NCBI GenBank assembly: GCA_001303025.1
Contig: LJNK01000033.1
Location: 1-34,128, forward strand
Source of the DNA: Deltaproteobacteria bacterium SG8_13
GTDB lineage: Bacteria > Desulfobacterota > Desulfobacteria > Desulfobacterales > SG8-13
Direction of reading: 5' to 3'
DNA length: 34,128 nt
Numbering within the stretch: the stretch's first letter is position 1; each line of letters starts with the position of its first letter. Below, in pieces: positions 7,422-15,066 of this stretch. The notes beneath the pieces were generated by a model. The model was not told where the DNA came from and searched no databases. It saw only the letters and a list, made by a program, of their open reading frames with translations. The position numbers were made by a program, and so were the translations under genes.

Positions 7422-7739
7422 ATGGCAGCAGATAAAAAACCGCCTGATTCGATCGAGTCACTGGGCAGCGTGATCAACAAGATCATGCAATCCGGGATTC
7501 GCCAGCAGGATGCCCCGCTGCTGCAGGTCTGGGAATTGTGGGAAAAAGCGGTGGGGGAAATTATCGCCGAAAATGCACGGCCGGCTGCATTCAAGGGCAA
7601 AATTTTGCTGGTGCACGTCAACAGCTCGCCGTGGCTGCACCAGCTGAGTTTTCTGAAAAAGGACATCCTCGCACGGATCAACCGGGAGCTAGGCCAGGAC
7701 CTGGTGGAAGAAATCAAGTTCAAAATCGGCTCGATCTGA
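7422..7739 (+). CDS. DUF721 family protein, DciA-like
   Basis: This 105-residue protein of the DUF721 family contains VWELWEKAVGEIIAENARPAAFKGKILLVHVNSSPWLHQL, with the WxxxVG, P-x-x-x-x-G-x-L-x-V and SxxWxxxL pattern of the family (first 20 residues or fewer of each block readable). The family includes DciA, the bacterial loader of the replicative helicase DnaB in species lacking DnaC/DnaI. This one is shorter than many DciA proteins and has essentially only the core domain, so the replication role is an inference. Its TGA overlaps the next gene's ATG. Confidence 0.85.
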   Translation: MAADKKPPDSIESLGSVINKIMQSGIRQQDAPLLQVWELWEKAVGEIIAENARPAAFKGKILLVHVNSSPWLHQLSFLKKDILARINRELGQDLVEEIKFKIGSI

Positions 7740-8479
7740 TGATGGTGATACCGACAGGACAGGAGTTGACCGCCGATTCGTTTTTCAACGGGCGCATCCG
7801 CATCAAACAGGGCCGAAAGGGATATCGCTTCTCCATAGATGCGGTCATCCTGGCCCATCACGTCCGACCCCGTCCGGATGAGACGATCATCGACCTGGGC
7901 ACCGGCTGCGGCATCATTCCGCTGATCCTGGCCTACCGCCATCCGGGCATTCACATCCGCGGGATCGAAATCCAACCTTCTCTTGCGGAAATCGCCCGCA
8001 TCAACGTTGCCGAAAACCAGCTGCAGGCGTGCATCGAAATCGACTGCCTGGATCTGCGCACCCTCGAAGGGCAGATCCTCGTCTCACCGGCCGATATTGT
8101 CACCTCGAATCCCCCTTTCCGCAAACGGCAAAGCGGCAGGGTCAATCCAAATCACCAGAGTGCCGTGGCCCGTCATGAAATTGAAACCACGCTGGAGGAA
8201 GTTGCCGCCGCCGCCTGCCGGCTGCTGCGCACCGGCGGCAGGTTCTTCGTGGTTTACACGGCCGATCGAACCGCAGACCTGTTGTGCGGGTTGCGGGTAG
8301 CGGGTATCGAACCGAAACGCTGCCGGATGGTGCACTCCAAACGACGCAGCCCGGCACGATTGGTTCTGGTGGAAGCCGTCAAGGGCGCGCGACCGGGTAT
8401 CGAGCTCTCCCCTCCGCTCGTGATCTACCACGATGACGAGTCATACACCGACGAAATCGAAGCAATGTTCAGGCCCTGA
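7739..8479 (+). CDS. tRNA1(Val) (adenine(37)-N6)-methyltransferase-like protein (TrmN6/YfiC family)
   Basis: This 246-residue class I SAM-dependent methyltransferase carries the SAM-binding motif DLGTGCG at residues 52-58 and the catalytic NPPF at 124-127, typical of enzymes methylating an exocyclic amino group of adenine. The N-terminal F-x-x-G-x-I-x-I-x-Q-x-x-x-G-Y-R-F-S-I-D-A pattern is that of the YfiC/TrmN6 group, which modifies A37 of tRNA-Val. The true start is the ATG at 7739, overlapping the DUF721 stop by one base (TGATG context). Longer frames reaching 7538 overlap the upstream gene and are rejected. The exact RNA substrate is inferred from family only. Confidence 0.88.
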   Translation: MMVIPTGQELTADSFFNGRIRIKQGRKGYRFSIDAVILAHHVRPRPDETIIDLGTGCGIIPLILAYRHPGIHIRGIEIQPSLAEIARINVAENQLQACIEIDCLDLRTLEGQILVSPADIVTSNPPFRKRQSGRVNPNHQSAVARHEIETTLEEVAAAACRLLRTGGRFFVVYTADRTADLLCGLRVAGIEPKRCRMVHSKRRSPARLVLVEAVKGARPGIELSPPLVIYHDDESYTDEIEAMFRP

Positions 8480-8544
8480 TCCGGCAGCTGCTGCCGGCGA
8501 CGCCGGCCCCCTGTAGGCCGATCCGCAGCCTCTGACCGCCTGCG

Positions 8545-8572
8545 GGGCCCTGCCAGTGATCTGCCAGGGCCC
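8545..8572. terminator. Hairpin between convergent trmN6-like and DUF1015 genes
   Basis: GGGCCCTG (8545-8552) and CAGGGCCC (8565-8572) form a perfect 8-bp GC-rich stem with a 12-base loop directly after the minus-strand DUF1015 stop and in the plus-strand 3' region. A second perfect palindrome, CCGGCAG-CTG-CTGCCGG, lies at 8481-8497 right after the plus-strand stop. Neither has a T-run, so they may block RNA decay or assist rho rather than terminate alone. Confidence 0.4.
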
Positions 8573-8574
8573 GA

Positions 8575-9900
8575 TCACCGCTCGTAGAGCAGGTTCATCA
8601 CGAGACCTGTGATGACCTTCGGGAAAAAGTAGGTGGCTTTTCGGGGCATTACCAGGCCCCGGTCGGCCACATCGCATACCTGCCGCAGGCTCGGTGGATT
8701 CAGGATAAAGGTGATGTCGTACTCGCCCCGAACCACGGCATCGACCGCTTCTTTCGGCGCGGTGGTGTAACCGATCAGTTTCTCATTGTCCAGCCGGTTC
8801 TGATCGAAGCCGAGCAACTCCATGAAGATCAGCCGCGTCAGCACGGTGACGTCCAGACGGCCGATGGCCTCCGGCAGTTCATCGGAGAACATCTGTTTCA
8901 TGATTCCCCCGTGTTTCAGTTTCAAAATGATGAACTGCCGGCTGCGTTTCATGAATGCACCGATGCACCCATCGGCCGGACTCGCATGCAGAATCGAGAT
9001 CAGTTCGGTCAGGGCACTATCCCTCCGGTCCTCGGCATACGGTAGCGTCTTTACATCAAAAAATTCCCGCGCGCGCTCGACAAAGCCGTCCAGCAACGGC
9101 CGGGCAACCTCCTTGAGCAGTCGGTGCGCGGGCAGAATAATCAGACCGGAATCGCGCATGCTGCACATATACATCATGGTGAAGGTGGCCGGATGATTGC
9201 GCGGCAGTTCGGCTCCCAGCGAGTTGCGATAATTCAAAGCGGTTTCATACCGGTGATGACCGTCGGCGATGTAGAGTTTTCTATCTTTGAAATAGCGGGT
9301 CGTGCGGGCGATCAGGTCCTTGTCGGTTATCTGCCAGAGCCGGTGCCGCCAGCCGTTGTGATCGGTGGTTTTGACCAGGTGCTTTCGGGAGCCTGCCAGT
9401 TCAGCCCAATCACCGACGATATCGGCCGGATCATCGAACAGGGAAAAAATCGGGCTGAAATTGGCGCGGCACGCATTGACCAGCCCAAGCCGCTCGGCCT
9501 TCACGTTGGTAAAAGTTTTTTCGTGCGGCAGTACAACGCCTTCGGAAAAATCCTTCAACTCGACCCGGCCGATCAGTCCATAGCGGGTGAACTGTGAATC
9601 CCCGAAGGGAAATTCGAGCGTGGTAAGGTAAAATGCCTCCTCGGGGTCTTGCTGCAGCACCCCCTGTTGGATCCATTGCTTGAGGTAGTCTGACGCCCGG
9701 CTGTGAGGGTTGCTTCCCCGGGTGTCGTACGCTGTGGTTTTTCCCCGTATCAGCCGGACCATGTTATACGGACTGCGTTCGTAAAACAGGGATTGATCCG
9801 ACTCAGAAATAACATCAAAAGGCGGGGTGATAATATCGGCCAGTTTGCCGGCCTTCGCCGCATTGAATCGCAAGCCCTTGAATGGTTGAACTTCCGCCAT
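8575..9900 (-). CDS. DUF1015 family protein
   Basis: This 441-residue member of DUF1015, a widespread family without an assigned function in most bacteria, begins VQPFKGLRFN and TPPFDVIS, the usual start. In the middle it carries YIADGHHRYETAL, whose DGHHR core resembles the loop of ParB/sulfiredoxin-fold enzymes, some of which phosphorylate free serine. That link is an inference from the motif alone. The ATG at 9900 follows AGGGAG. It stands alone: convergent with the trmN6-like gene and divergent from the tRNA-dnaX block. Length is normal for the family (roughly 400-450). Confidence 0.9.
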   Translation of the reverse strand: MAEVQPFKGLRFNAAKAGKLADIITPPFDVISESDQSLFYERSPYNMVRLIRGKTTAYDTRGSNPHSRASDYLKQWIQQGVLQQDPEEAFYLTTLEFPFGDSQFTRYGLIGRVELKDFSEGVVLPHEKTFTNVKAERLGLVNACRANFSPIFSLFDDPADIVGDWAELAGSRKHLVKTTDHNGWRHRLWQITDKDLIARTTRYFKDRKLYIADGHHRYETALNYRNSLGAELPRNHPATFTMMYMCSMRDSGLIILPAHRLLKEVARPLLDGFVERAREFFDVKTLPYAEDRRDSALTELISILHASPADGCIGAFMKRSRQFIILKLKHGGIMKQMFSDELPEAIGRLDVTVLTRLIFMELLGFDQNRLDNEKLIGYTTAPKEAVDAVVRGEYDITFILNPPSLRQVCDVADRGLVMPRKATYFFPKVITGLVMNLLYER

Positions 9901-10209
9901 TGGCTCCCTTTTTGGGGGATAGCGGCATCCTGCGGGATGGATTTGCGGAAACGCTACCCGGGTTTTAAATGAAAACAGGCCTGTGGAGACCAGCGCTCCT
10001 CCAGAAAAACAACATCACCTCGAATGGTCGGTTGGCAGCGGCAAATCGATTGAACCGCGGCTGACAGAGCACATGCCGACCTTTCATATCCTTTGGGGAT
10101 AAACCATTCAGGTACTAGAAAGATGCGCTCAGTTCAAGAGATTTCCGGCATGCACCTGTTGACACAAAAGGCCAAAAAGAGTATGAAACCACCGCTGGTA
10201 GGCAAAGCT
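9901..10209. other. Gene-free region between DUF1015 and tRNA-Ser
   Basis: About 309 bases without a supportable gene. Near the DUF1015 start, CATCC-TGCG-GGATG (about 9927-9940) sits in a larger imperfect hairpin within its 5' leader. The right end contains the tRNA-Ser promoter at 10159-10187. I see no other structure in it. Confidence 0.5.
10159..10187 (+). promoter_or_regulatory. Promoter of tRNA-Ser(CGA)
   Basis: A perfect -35 TTGACA (10159-10164) is followed at 17 bp by TATGAA (10182-10187; four of six). Transcription would begin about 15 bases before the mature tRNA at 10210. Confidence 0.7.
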
Positions 10210-10301
10210 GGAGAGGTGGCCGAGAGGCTGAAGGCTCCGCTCTCGAAAAGCGGTATCCTGTGAAAACGGGATCGTGGGTTCGAATCCCACCCTCTCCGCC
10301 A
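10210..10301 (+). tRNA. tRNA-Ser (anticodon CGA)
   Basis: The acceptor arm GGAGAGG (10210-10216) pairs with CCTCTCC (10291-10297), followed by discriminator G and an encoded CCA (10299-10301). The anticodon stem CCGCT/AGCGG encloses the loop CTCGAAA, giving anticodon CGA, which reads UCG. A long variable arm and the GGTTCGAAT T-loop fit a class II serine tRNA. It is the first of two serine tRNAs ahead of dnaX. Confidence 0.97.
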
Positions 10302-10343
10302 TCTACCCGAACCATTTGAGATCTGTGGATATCAAACGTCCGG

Positions 10344-10388
10344 AAGGCCTGAAGCCGGCAGCTGCCGACCGACCGCCTCGGCCTTTTT
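10344..10388 (+). terminator. Possible terminator after tRNA-Ser(CGA)
   Basis: AAGGCC (10344-10349) pairs with GGCCTT (10380-10385), with the palindrome CGGCAGCTGCCG nested between them, and the outer stem ends in TTTTT. The long interior makes it a modest terminator candidate. It could instead be an RNA-processing structure. Confidence 0.35.
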
Positions 10389-10417
10389 GACGCCACATAC
10401 CCTGTCTCATCTGTAGT
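10387..10417 (+). promoter_or_regulatory. Candidate promoter of tRNA-Ser(GGA)
   Basis: TTGACG (10387-10392) and TGTAGT (10412-10417) precede the tRNA by 15 bases. The 19-bp spacing is longer than ideal. If inactive, this tRNA and perhaps dnaX would be read from the upstream tRNA promoter. Confidence 0.35.
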
Positions 10418-10432
10418 CCCGCCGAGTGCGAC

Positions 10433-10526
10433 GGAGAGATGTCCGAGCTGGCTGAAGGAGCACGACTGGAAATCGTGTGTGCTGTCACAAGCGGCACCGA
10501 GGGTTCGAATCCCTCTCTCTCCGCCA
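10433..10526 (+). tRNA. tRNA-Ser (anticodon GGA)
   Basis: GGAGAGA (10433-10439) pairs with TCTCTCC (10516-10522), then G and an encoded CCA (10524-10526). The anticodon stem CACGA/TCGTG encloses CTGGAAA, giving anticodon GGA for UCC and UCU. The long variable arm is typical of serine. It shares the acceptor arm and T-loop with the upstream tRNA-Ser, as expected of isoacceptors recognised by one synthetase. Confidence 0.97.
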
Positions 10527-10693
10527 ATTCACCCGCTAATCTTGTCGCATTCGCTCATCTGCATGACGCACGCCCTGCATCGTTTGAGCAGATGTGTGAT
10601 CCCACAAAGCGGGAAGCGGGAAAACTCAAGGGTTTCTCAGACGGGATTCGCAGACAGCGCAGCTGATCGTTCCGGCCGTATCGGGAGTCAACC

Positions 10694-12316
10694 ATGCCTT
10701 ATCTGGTGCTCGCACGTAAATACCGTCCCCAGACCTTCGAAGGGGTCGTCGACCAGGACCCTGTCATCCGAACCCTCACCAATGCCATCGCATCGGACCG
10801 GGTTGCCCATGCGGTCCTGTTCGCCGGCCCGCGGGGGACCGGGAAAACCACTGTTGCCAGGATCCTGGCCAAGGCCATGAATTGCTCCCAGGGACCGACC
10901 GCAACACCCTGCAACACCTGCCGCTCTTGCCGCGACATCACCGCCGGTAGCGCCGTTGATGTGTTTGAGATCGACGGGGCATCCAACAACAGCGTAGACC
11001 AGGTGCGCGAGCTGCGCGACAACGTCAAGTACATGCCGGCCCACAGCGCCTACAAGATCTATATCATTGACGAAGTGCACATGCTCAGCATACCGGCGTT
11101 CAACGCCCTGCTCAAGACGCTGGAGGAACCGCCGGCCCACATCAAGTTCCTGTTTGCGACCACAGAGCCGAACAAGATCCCCATCACGATCCTTTCGCGC
11201 TGCCAGCGTCACGATTTCAGGCGCATCAAGATCGGATCGATGACGGATCACATGCAGACCATCTGTGAAATGGAAAATTTCCGGATTTCCAAGGAGAACC
11301 TGGCGATCATCGCCCGTGAGACCGGCGGAAGCATGCGCGATGCCCTCAGCCTGCTGGATCAGGTGATTACCTGCGCGGACGGGCCGGTGGACGACAAGCA
11401 GGTCATGGACCTGCTGGGGATTATCGATCGGCAGATGATCTTCGATATCGCCACGGCTATCTTTACCGGCGATGCAACGGCGATTCTCGAAATCCTGGAG
11501 GAGATATACGACCGTGGGCACGACTTGAAGCGATTGCATGCGGATCTGCTCGAACATTTTCGTCATCTGCTGATCGTCAAAATGGGCAAAAACATCCCCC
11601 GGCTCGTCGATCTGCCGGCACACGAAATCGAGCAGATGCAGCGGCAGGTTGCCGATGTGACGGCCACCACCATCCGGCAGGTTTTCGACCTGCTGTTTGC
11701 CGAGGAAAGCCGCGTCAAATATTCGCTGCACCCGAAGCTGGCCATGGAGATGGCGATCTTCCGCCTTCTGGAAGTCAAACCCGCACTGCCGATCGAAGTG
11801 CTAATTGAAAAACTCGACCGGCTCCGCGGGGAAATGGAACCGCACCCCCCGCAGTCAGTGCCCGACAAACCGGCCGGGGGCGATGCCGGTGGCCCGTCCG
11901 ACGGAAAACCGCCGACTCGATCCGGGGCAGCTGTCGATTTGGCTTCGGCATGGGAGCAGATACAGCAAACCGTCGCATCCGATCACCCTGCCCTGGCCGC
12001 CAATTTATCCCGTTGCAAACCGACACGGCTGGCAGACGACCACATACAGCTGGAAGTAAACGGAAATGGATTTCACCAGGGCATCATCCAGCGACCCGGG
12101 AATCTGGAGCTCATCGAAAAGGTCTGCGGCAGCGTTTTCGCCCATAAAATACGCATAACCGTCACGTCCAGCAACGAACCGGACGAGGGTTACCGAAAAA
12201 AACAGCTGGCCGAACAAAAAAAAGAGGAAGCCCTTAACCACCCTCTGGTCACGGACGCACTCGAAATTTTTAACGGCCGGGTGGTGGATGTCAAATTCAA
12301 TACGGAGGACCGATGA
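10694..12316 (+). CDS. dnaX: DNA polymerase III subunit gamma/tau
   Basis: This 540-residue AAA+ protein is the motor of the clamp loader that places the beta sliding clamp on primed DNA. Visible features are the YRPQTF start, Walker A GPRGTGKT at residues 45-52, a zinc module with C64, C73, C76 and C79, Walker B IIDEVHML around 124-131, and the SRC arginine-finger motif near 168-170. The C-terminal part is shorter than E. coli tau (643). GGGAG six bases before the ATG supports the start. Two A-runs (A7 at 12196 and A8 at 12216) near the 3' end could allow slippage. Its TGA overlaps the ybaB start, opening the dnaX-ybaB-recR block. Confidence 0.97.
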   Translation: MPYLVLARKYRPQTFEGVVDQDPVIRTLTNAIASDRVAHAVLFAGPRGTGKTTVARILAKAMNCSQGPTATPCNTCRSCRDITAGSAVDVFEIDGASNNSVDQVRELRDNVKYMPAHSAYKIYIIDEVHMLSIPAFNALLKTLEEPPAHIKFLFATTEPNKIPITILSRCQRHDFRRIKIGSMTDHMQTICEMENFRISKENLAIIARETGGSMRDALSLLDQVITCADGPVDDKQVMDLLGIIDRQMIFDIATAIFTGDATAILEILEEIYDRGHDLKRLHADLLEHFRHLLIVKMGKNIPRLVDLPAHEIEQMQRQVADVTATTIRQVFDLLFAEESRVKYSLHPKLAMEMAIFRLLEVKPALPIEVLIEKLDRLRGEMEPHPPQSVPDKPAGGDAGGPSDGKPPTRSGAAVDLASAWEQIQQTVASDHPALAANLSRCKPTRLADDHIQLEVNGNGFHQGIIQRPGNLELIEKVCGSVFAHKIRITVTSSNEPDEGYRKKQLAEQKKEEALNHPLVTDALEIFNGRVVDVKFNTEDR

Positions 12317-12627
12317 TGAAAGGCATGGCAAACATGATGAAGCAGGCCCAGAAGCTTCAGTCCAAAATGCTGCAAATGCAGGAGGAACTGGCCCAGCGAA
12401 CCGTCGAAGCCAGCGCCGGTGGCGGAATGGTAAAAGTCGTTGTCAACGGCAAACAGCAGATCGTCTCGGTGCAGATCGAAAAGGAAGTAGTGGACCCCGA
12501 AGACGTTGAAATGCTTCAGGATCTCGTGCAGGCAGCCGTCAATGACGCTCTGGCCCGCTCCCAGGAAATGGTCAACGCCGAGATGAGCAAACTCACCGGT
12601 GGGCTGAGTATCCCGGGCCTGACGTAA
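12313..12627 (+). CDS. YbaB/EbfC family nucleoid-associated protein
   Basis: This 104-residue member of the YbaB/EbfC family forms small dimers that bind DNA and coat the nucleoid. The sequence opens [16 protein letters not shown], has the conserved [18 protein letters not shown] strand pair, and ends in helices. Two adjacent ATGs overlap the dnaX stop. GGAGG is four bases before the first and seven before the second (12316), so the second may be used, making 103 residues. Its position between dnaX and recR is the classic conserved arrangement and hints at a role in recombination or replication. Confidence 0.93.
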   Translation: MMKGMANMMKQAQKLQSKMLQMQEELAQRTVEASAGGGMVKVVVNGKQQIVSVQIEKEVVDPEDVEMLQDLVQAAVNDALARSQEMVNAEMSKLTGGLSIPGLT

Positions 12628-12679
12628 TGGCGCCACACGCAAGGCGGGCAACAGACGAAAACAGAGAATCGAACCCCCT

Positions 12680-13282
12680 ATGAACTATTACCCTAAAACC
12701 ATTCGCAATGCCATTCGCAGCATCTCGAAGCTGCCGGGTATTGGGGAAAAGACCGCCGAACGGTTGGCCCTGCACATCCTGCGGGCACCGCGGGCGGAAG
12801 CCGAACAGCTCGCCCGCAGCATCGTTGAACTAAAAGAAAAAACCCTTTTATGCCGGCGATGCTTCGGCCTGAGCGATGCACCGGTATGCGGTATCTGCAG
12901 CAATGCCGGGCGCAGCGAACATATGCTATGCGTCGTGGAACAGCCGTCGGATCTGGTGTCGGTGGAAAAGTCAGGTGCTTTCAACGGACTGTACTTTGTT
13001 CTGGGGGGCACGTTGTCCCCAATGGACGGCATCGGACCGGGTGAGCTGCGAATTCGGGAACTCGCATCACGGGTCGCAGAGGGTAGCGTTCGGGAGATCA
13101 TCCTGGCCACCAGCACCACGGTGCAGGGAGAGTCCACTTCGGCGTATCTGGCCGAAACCCTGAAGCGCTACCCGTTGAAGATCAGTCGGATCGCCTCAGG
13201 GGTGCCGATCGGCGGAGATTTGAAATACGTGGACCAGGTCACCTTGAGGCGGGCCATGGAGGGCCGGCGCGATGTCACCTGA
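12680..13282 (+). CDS. recR: Recombination mediator RecR
   Basis: This 200-residue RecR is of normal length. LPGIGEKTAERLALHIL near residues 18-34 is the helix-hairpin-helix DNA-binding part. C58, C61, C70 and C73 form the zinc finger, and the Toprim domain follows with CVVEQPSDL and the ATSTTVQGESTSAYL segment. RecR acts with RecO to load RecA on gapped DNA. It lies 52 bases behind ybaB, and its end overlaps the next gene by 11 bases. The Shine-Dalgarno is weak, so coupling to ybaB is possible. Confidence 0.97.
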   Translation: MNYYPKTIRNAIRSISKLPGIGEKTAERLALHILRAPRAEAEQLARSIVELKEKTLLCRRCFGLSDAPVCGICSNAGRSEHMLCVVEQPSDLVSVEKSGAFNGLYFVLGGTLSPMDGIGPGELRIRELASRVAEGSVREIILATSTTVQGESTSAYLAETLKRYPLKISRIASGVPIGGDLKYVDQVTLRRAMEGRRDVT

Positions 13283-13673
13283 CGAAGCCGTCTCCGACAT
13301 CTTTGAATGCCGCCGCTGCGGTGACTGCTGCCGGGGCTACGGTGGTACCGTTGTCGACCAGGCCGATATCCGCGCCATTGCCGCTTACCTGGACATGACC
13401 CCCGAAAGGATTCGGTCCAGATACTGTGTGCTCTCCGGCACTCGGCCGGTGCTGACGCAGCAACCAAACGGATACTGCGCTTTCTGGGACCGGCTGTGCA
13501 CCATCCATCCGGTCAAACCGCGCATGTGCCGTGACTGGCCGTTCATTCGAAGTGTTCTGGTAGACGTGGCAAACTGGCGCATTATGGCCGGCCTGTGCCC
13601 CGGCATCCGCACGGATATCTCAGACGGGCAGATCATCGCCTGCGTGAAAGAAAAGATCCGCACCGCATCCTGA
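13272..13673 (+). CDS. YkgJ family cysteine cluster protein
   Basis: This 133-residue protein has the YkgJ-type cysteine cluster: C13, C16, C19 and C20 (ECRRCGDCC), then C69, C76 and C86 in the NGYCAFW...CTIHPVKPRMCRDWPF pattern, with C109 and C124 near the end. The family is predicted to bind zinc or an iron-sulfur cluster. No reaction is established. The ATG at 13272 lies inside the 3' end of recR, with GGAGG nine bases upstream, so it is likely co-transcribed and coupled with recR. Confidence 0.9.
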   Translation: MSPDEAVSDIFECRRCGDCCRGYGGTVVDQADIRAIAAYLDMTPERIRSRYCVLSGTRPVLTQQPNGYCAFWDRLCTIHPVKPRMCRDWPFIRSVLVDVANWRIMAGLCPGIRTDISDGQIIACVKEKIRTAS

Positions 13674-13831
13674 CGCCTGACCGTGCCGGTTGCACCCATA
13701 CGGCAGGCGCAAGGCGGAAACGCGCGGGCTGACAATCTTTCAGCGGGTATTTCCACCAGCCATTGCTCGAAGCGCCGCGGTGGCTTGCGGGGTGTCGGTT
13801 GGACCGAAAAAATCGACACGACATGTACGGG

Positions 13832-14113
13832 CTAGATCCTCCAGTGCTCGATGCCGGTGAGCTGATACGCACTGCGGTCCTGCCGATCGACGGGTATGCG
13901 GCGAAGGATGTTCTTGCGCTCCAGGAATCGGAGCCCTTTGGTGAGCGATTCGGGCGTATCGTTCCAGATCTCCTCCAGATTTCGGGTTGTTATGGTCCTG
14001 CCCGCATCCGCCAGCCCGCAGCAGAGCAGGTACAGGGAAATGGTCTCCACCGAAAGACCGATTTTGAAGATCAACTGGTTCATTGACGGCCCATCGCCGT
14101 GGTGGTCATGCAT
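13832..14113 (-). CDS. Small protein of unknown function, possible winged-helix fold
   Basis: This 93-residue protein is not recognised. After a His-rich MHDHHGDG start it reads MNQLIFKIGLSVETISLYLL, then CGLADAGRTITTRNLEEIW, and a basic FLERKNILRRIPVD followed by AYQLT. The helix-helix-strand-strand run (ITTRNLEEIW, then LTKGLRFLERKNILRR, then a beta-like end) resembles a winged helix. That is pattern inference only. The ATG at 14113 follows AGGAG by six bases, which argues for a real gene. An earlier ATG at 14128 has no ribosome site. It is divergent from murI. Confidence 0.65.
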   Translation of the reverse strand: MHDHHGDGPSMNQLIFKIGLSVETISLYLLCCGLADAGRTITTRNLEEIWNDTPESLTKGLRFLERKNILRRIPVDRQDRSAYQLTGIEHWRI

Positions 14114-14206
14114 GCAACACTCCTGCAATAAATGCGGTACTTTTGGAAAGCGCCGGCCGCCTGATCTCCCGATCCTTCCACGCGGACTCTGCGGACGGAC
14201 GGCGCA

Positions 14207-14998
14207 ATGATCGGGGTTTTCGATTCCGGAATCGGCGGCCTCACAGTCGTACGGGCCCTGCTAGAACAGCTGCCTGCCTGCGACATCGTCTACCTGGGTG
14301 ATACGGCGCGCACCCCGTATGGCTCGAAAAGCCCGGAAACCGTCACCCGGTATGCCCTGGAGGACACCCGGTTTCTGGTCGACCAGGGGGCAGAAATCAT
14401 TGTGGCTGCCTGCAACACGGCGTCGAGCGTCGCTGTAAAAAGCATTCAGGCCACTTATCGGCTACCGGTCTTTGAAGTCATTCGCCCGGCGGTCCGCCGT
14501 TCCCTGGAGACCTCTTCCGGCCTGCGCATCGGCGTCATCGGCACCCGCACTACCGTTGAAAGCGGCGTGTATGAAAAACGGATCCGGGAGCACCGGCCCG
14601 AGGCCAGGGTCTACAGTTGCGCCTGTCCCCTGCTGGTGCCGCTGATCGAAGAGGGCTGGCTGACAAGGCCCGAGACGCGGCGGATCGTAAAAAAATACCT
14701 CATTCCGCTGAAAGTGCGGCAGATCGACACCCTCATACTGGGGTGCACCCATTATCCGCTGCTCAGCAAGACCATCCAGGCCAAAATCGGGCGCCGGGTA
14801 ACCGTCATCGACTCCGCTGCCGCCGTGGCCGCTGATCTGCATACCTTTTTGGGGCTCCCTCCCCGGCTAGCCGATGACCCGCCGTCGGGCGGCAGTCTCC
14901 GTCTTTTCGTATCCGACCGGACCGACCAGTTCGAAAAAACCGCCCGCATGATCCTGGGGCGCAAGATTCCCCTGGAGAAGATCGACGGGCCGCTGTAA
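14207..14998 (+). CDS. murI: Glutamate racemase
   Basis: This 263-residue MurI interconverts L- and D-glutamate to supply D-Glu for peptidoglycan. The N-terminal IGVFDSGIGGLTV and YLGDTARTPYG are signatures. The two catalytic cysteines are C69 in AACNTAS and C180 in LGCTHYP, each in intact motifs. The length is typical. The ribosome site is weak. It stands alone on its strand, divergent from the small unknown gene and convergent with the mscS-like gene. Confidence 0.96.
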   Translation: MIGVFDSGIGGLTVVRALLEQLPACDIVYLGDTARTPYGSKSPETVTRYALEDTRFLVDQGAEIIVAACNTASSVAVKSIQATYRLPVFEVIRPAVRRSLETSSGLRIGVIGTRTTVESGVYEKRIREHRPEARVYSCACPLLVPLIEEGWLTRPETRRIVKKYLIPLKVRQIDTLILGCTHYPLLSKTIQAKIGRRVTVIDSAAAVAADLHTFLGLPPRLADDPPSGGSLRLFVSDRTDQFEKTARMILGRKIPLEKIDGPL

Positions 14999-15066
14999 AC
15001 AGTCTCCCCACCATTTACTGCAGCGCGGTTCGGAACAGCCGCACCGGACGGTTTCGGCAGCAGGCG

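Noticed and set aside
10338-10347. GTCCGGAAGG resembling the apical loop of the SRP (4.5S) RNA, in the position where Bacillus has it near dnaX
   Set aside because: The flanks do not provide the conserved internal loop (CAGG on one side, AGCAG on the other) or the long stem, so the match is taken as chance.
10688-11731. 347-codon open frame antisense to dnaX
   Set aside because: Shadow of dnaX; no ribosome site and no recognisable domain.
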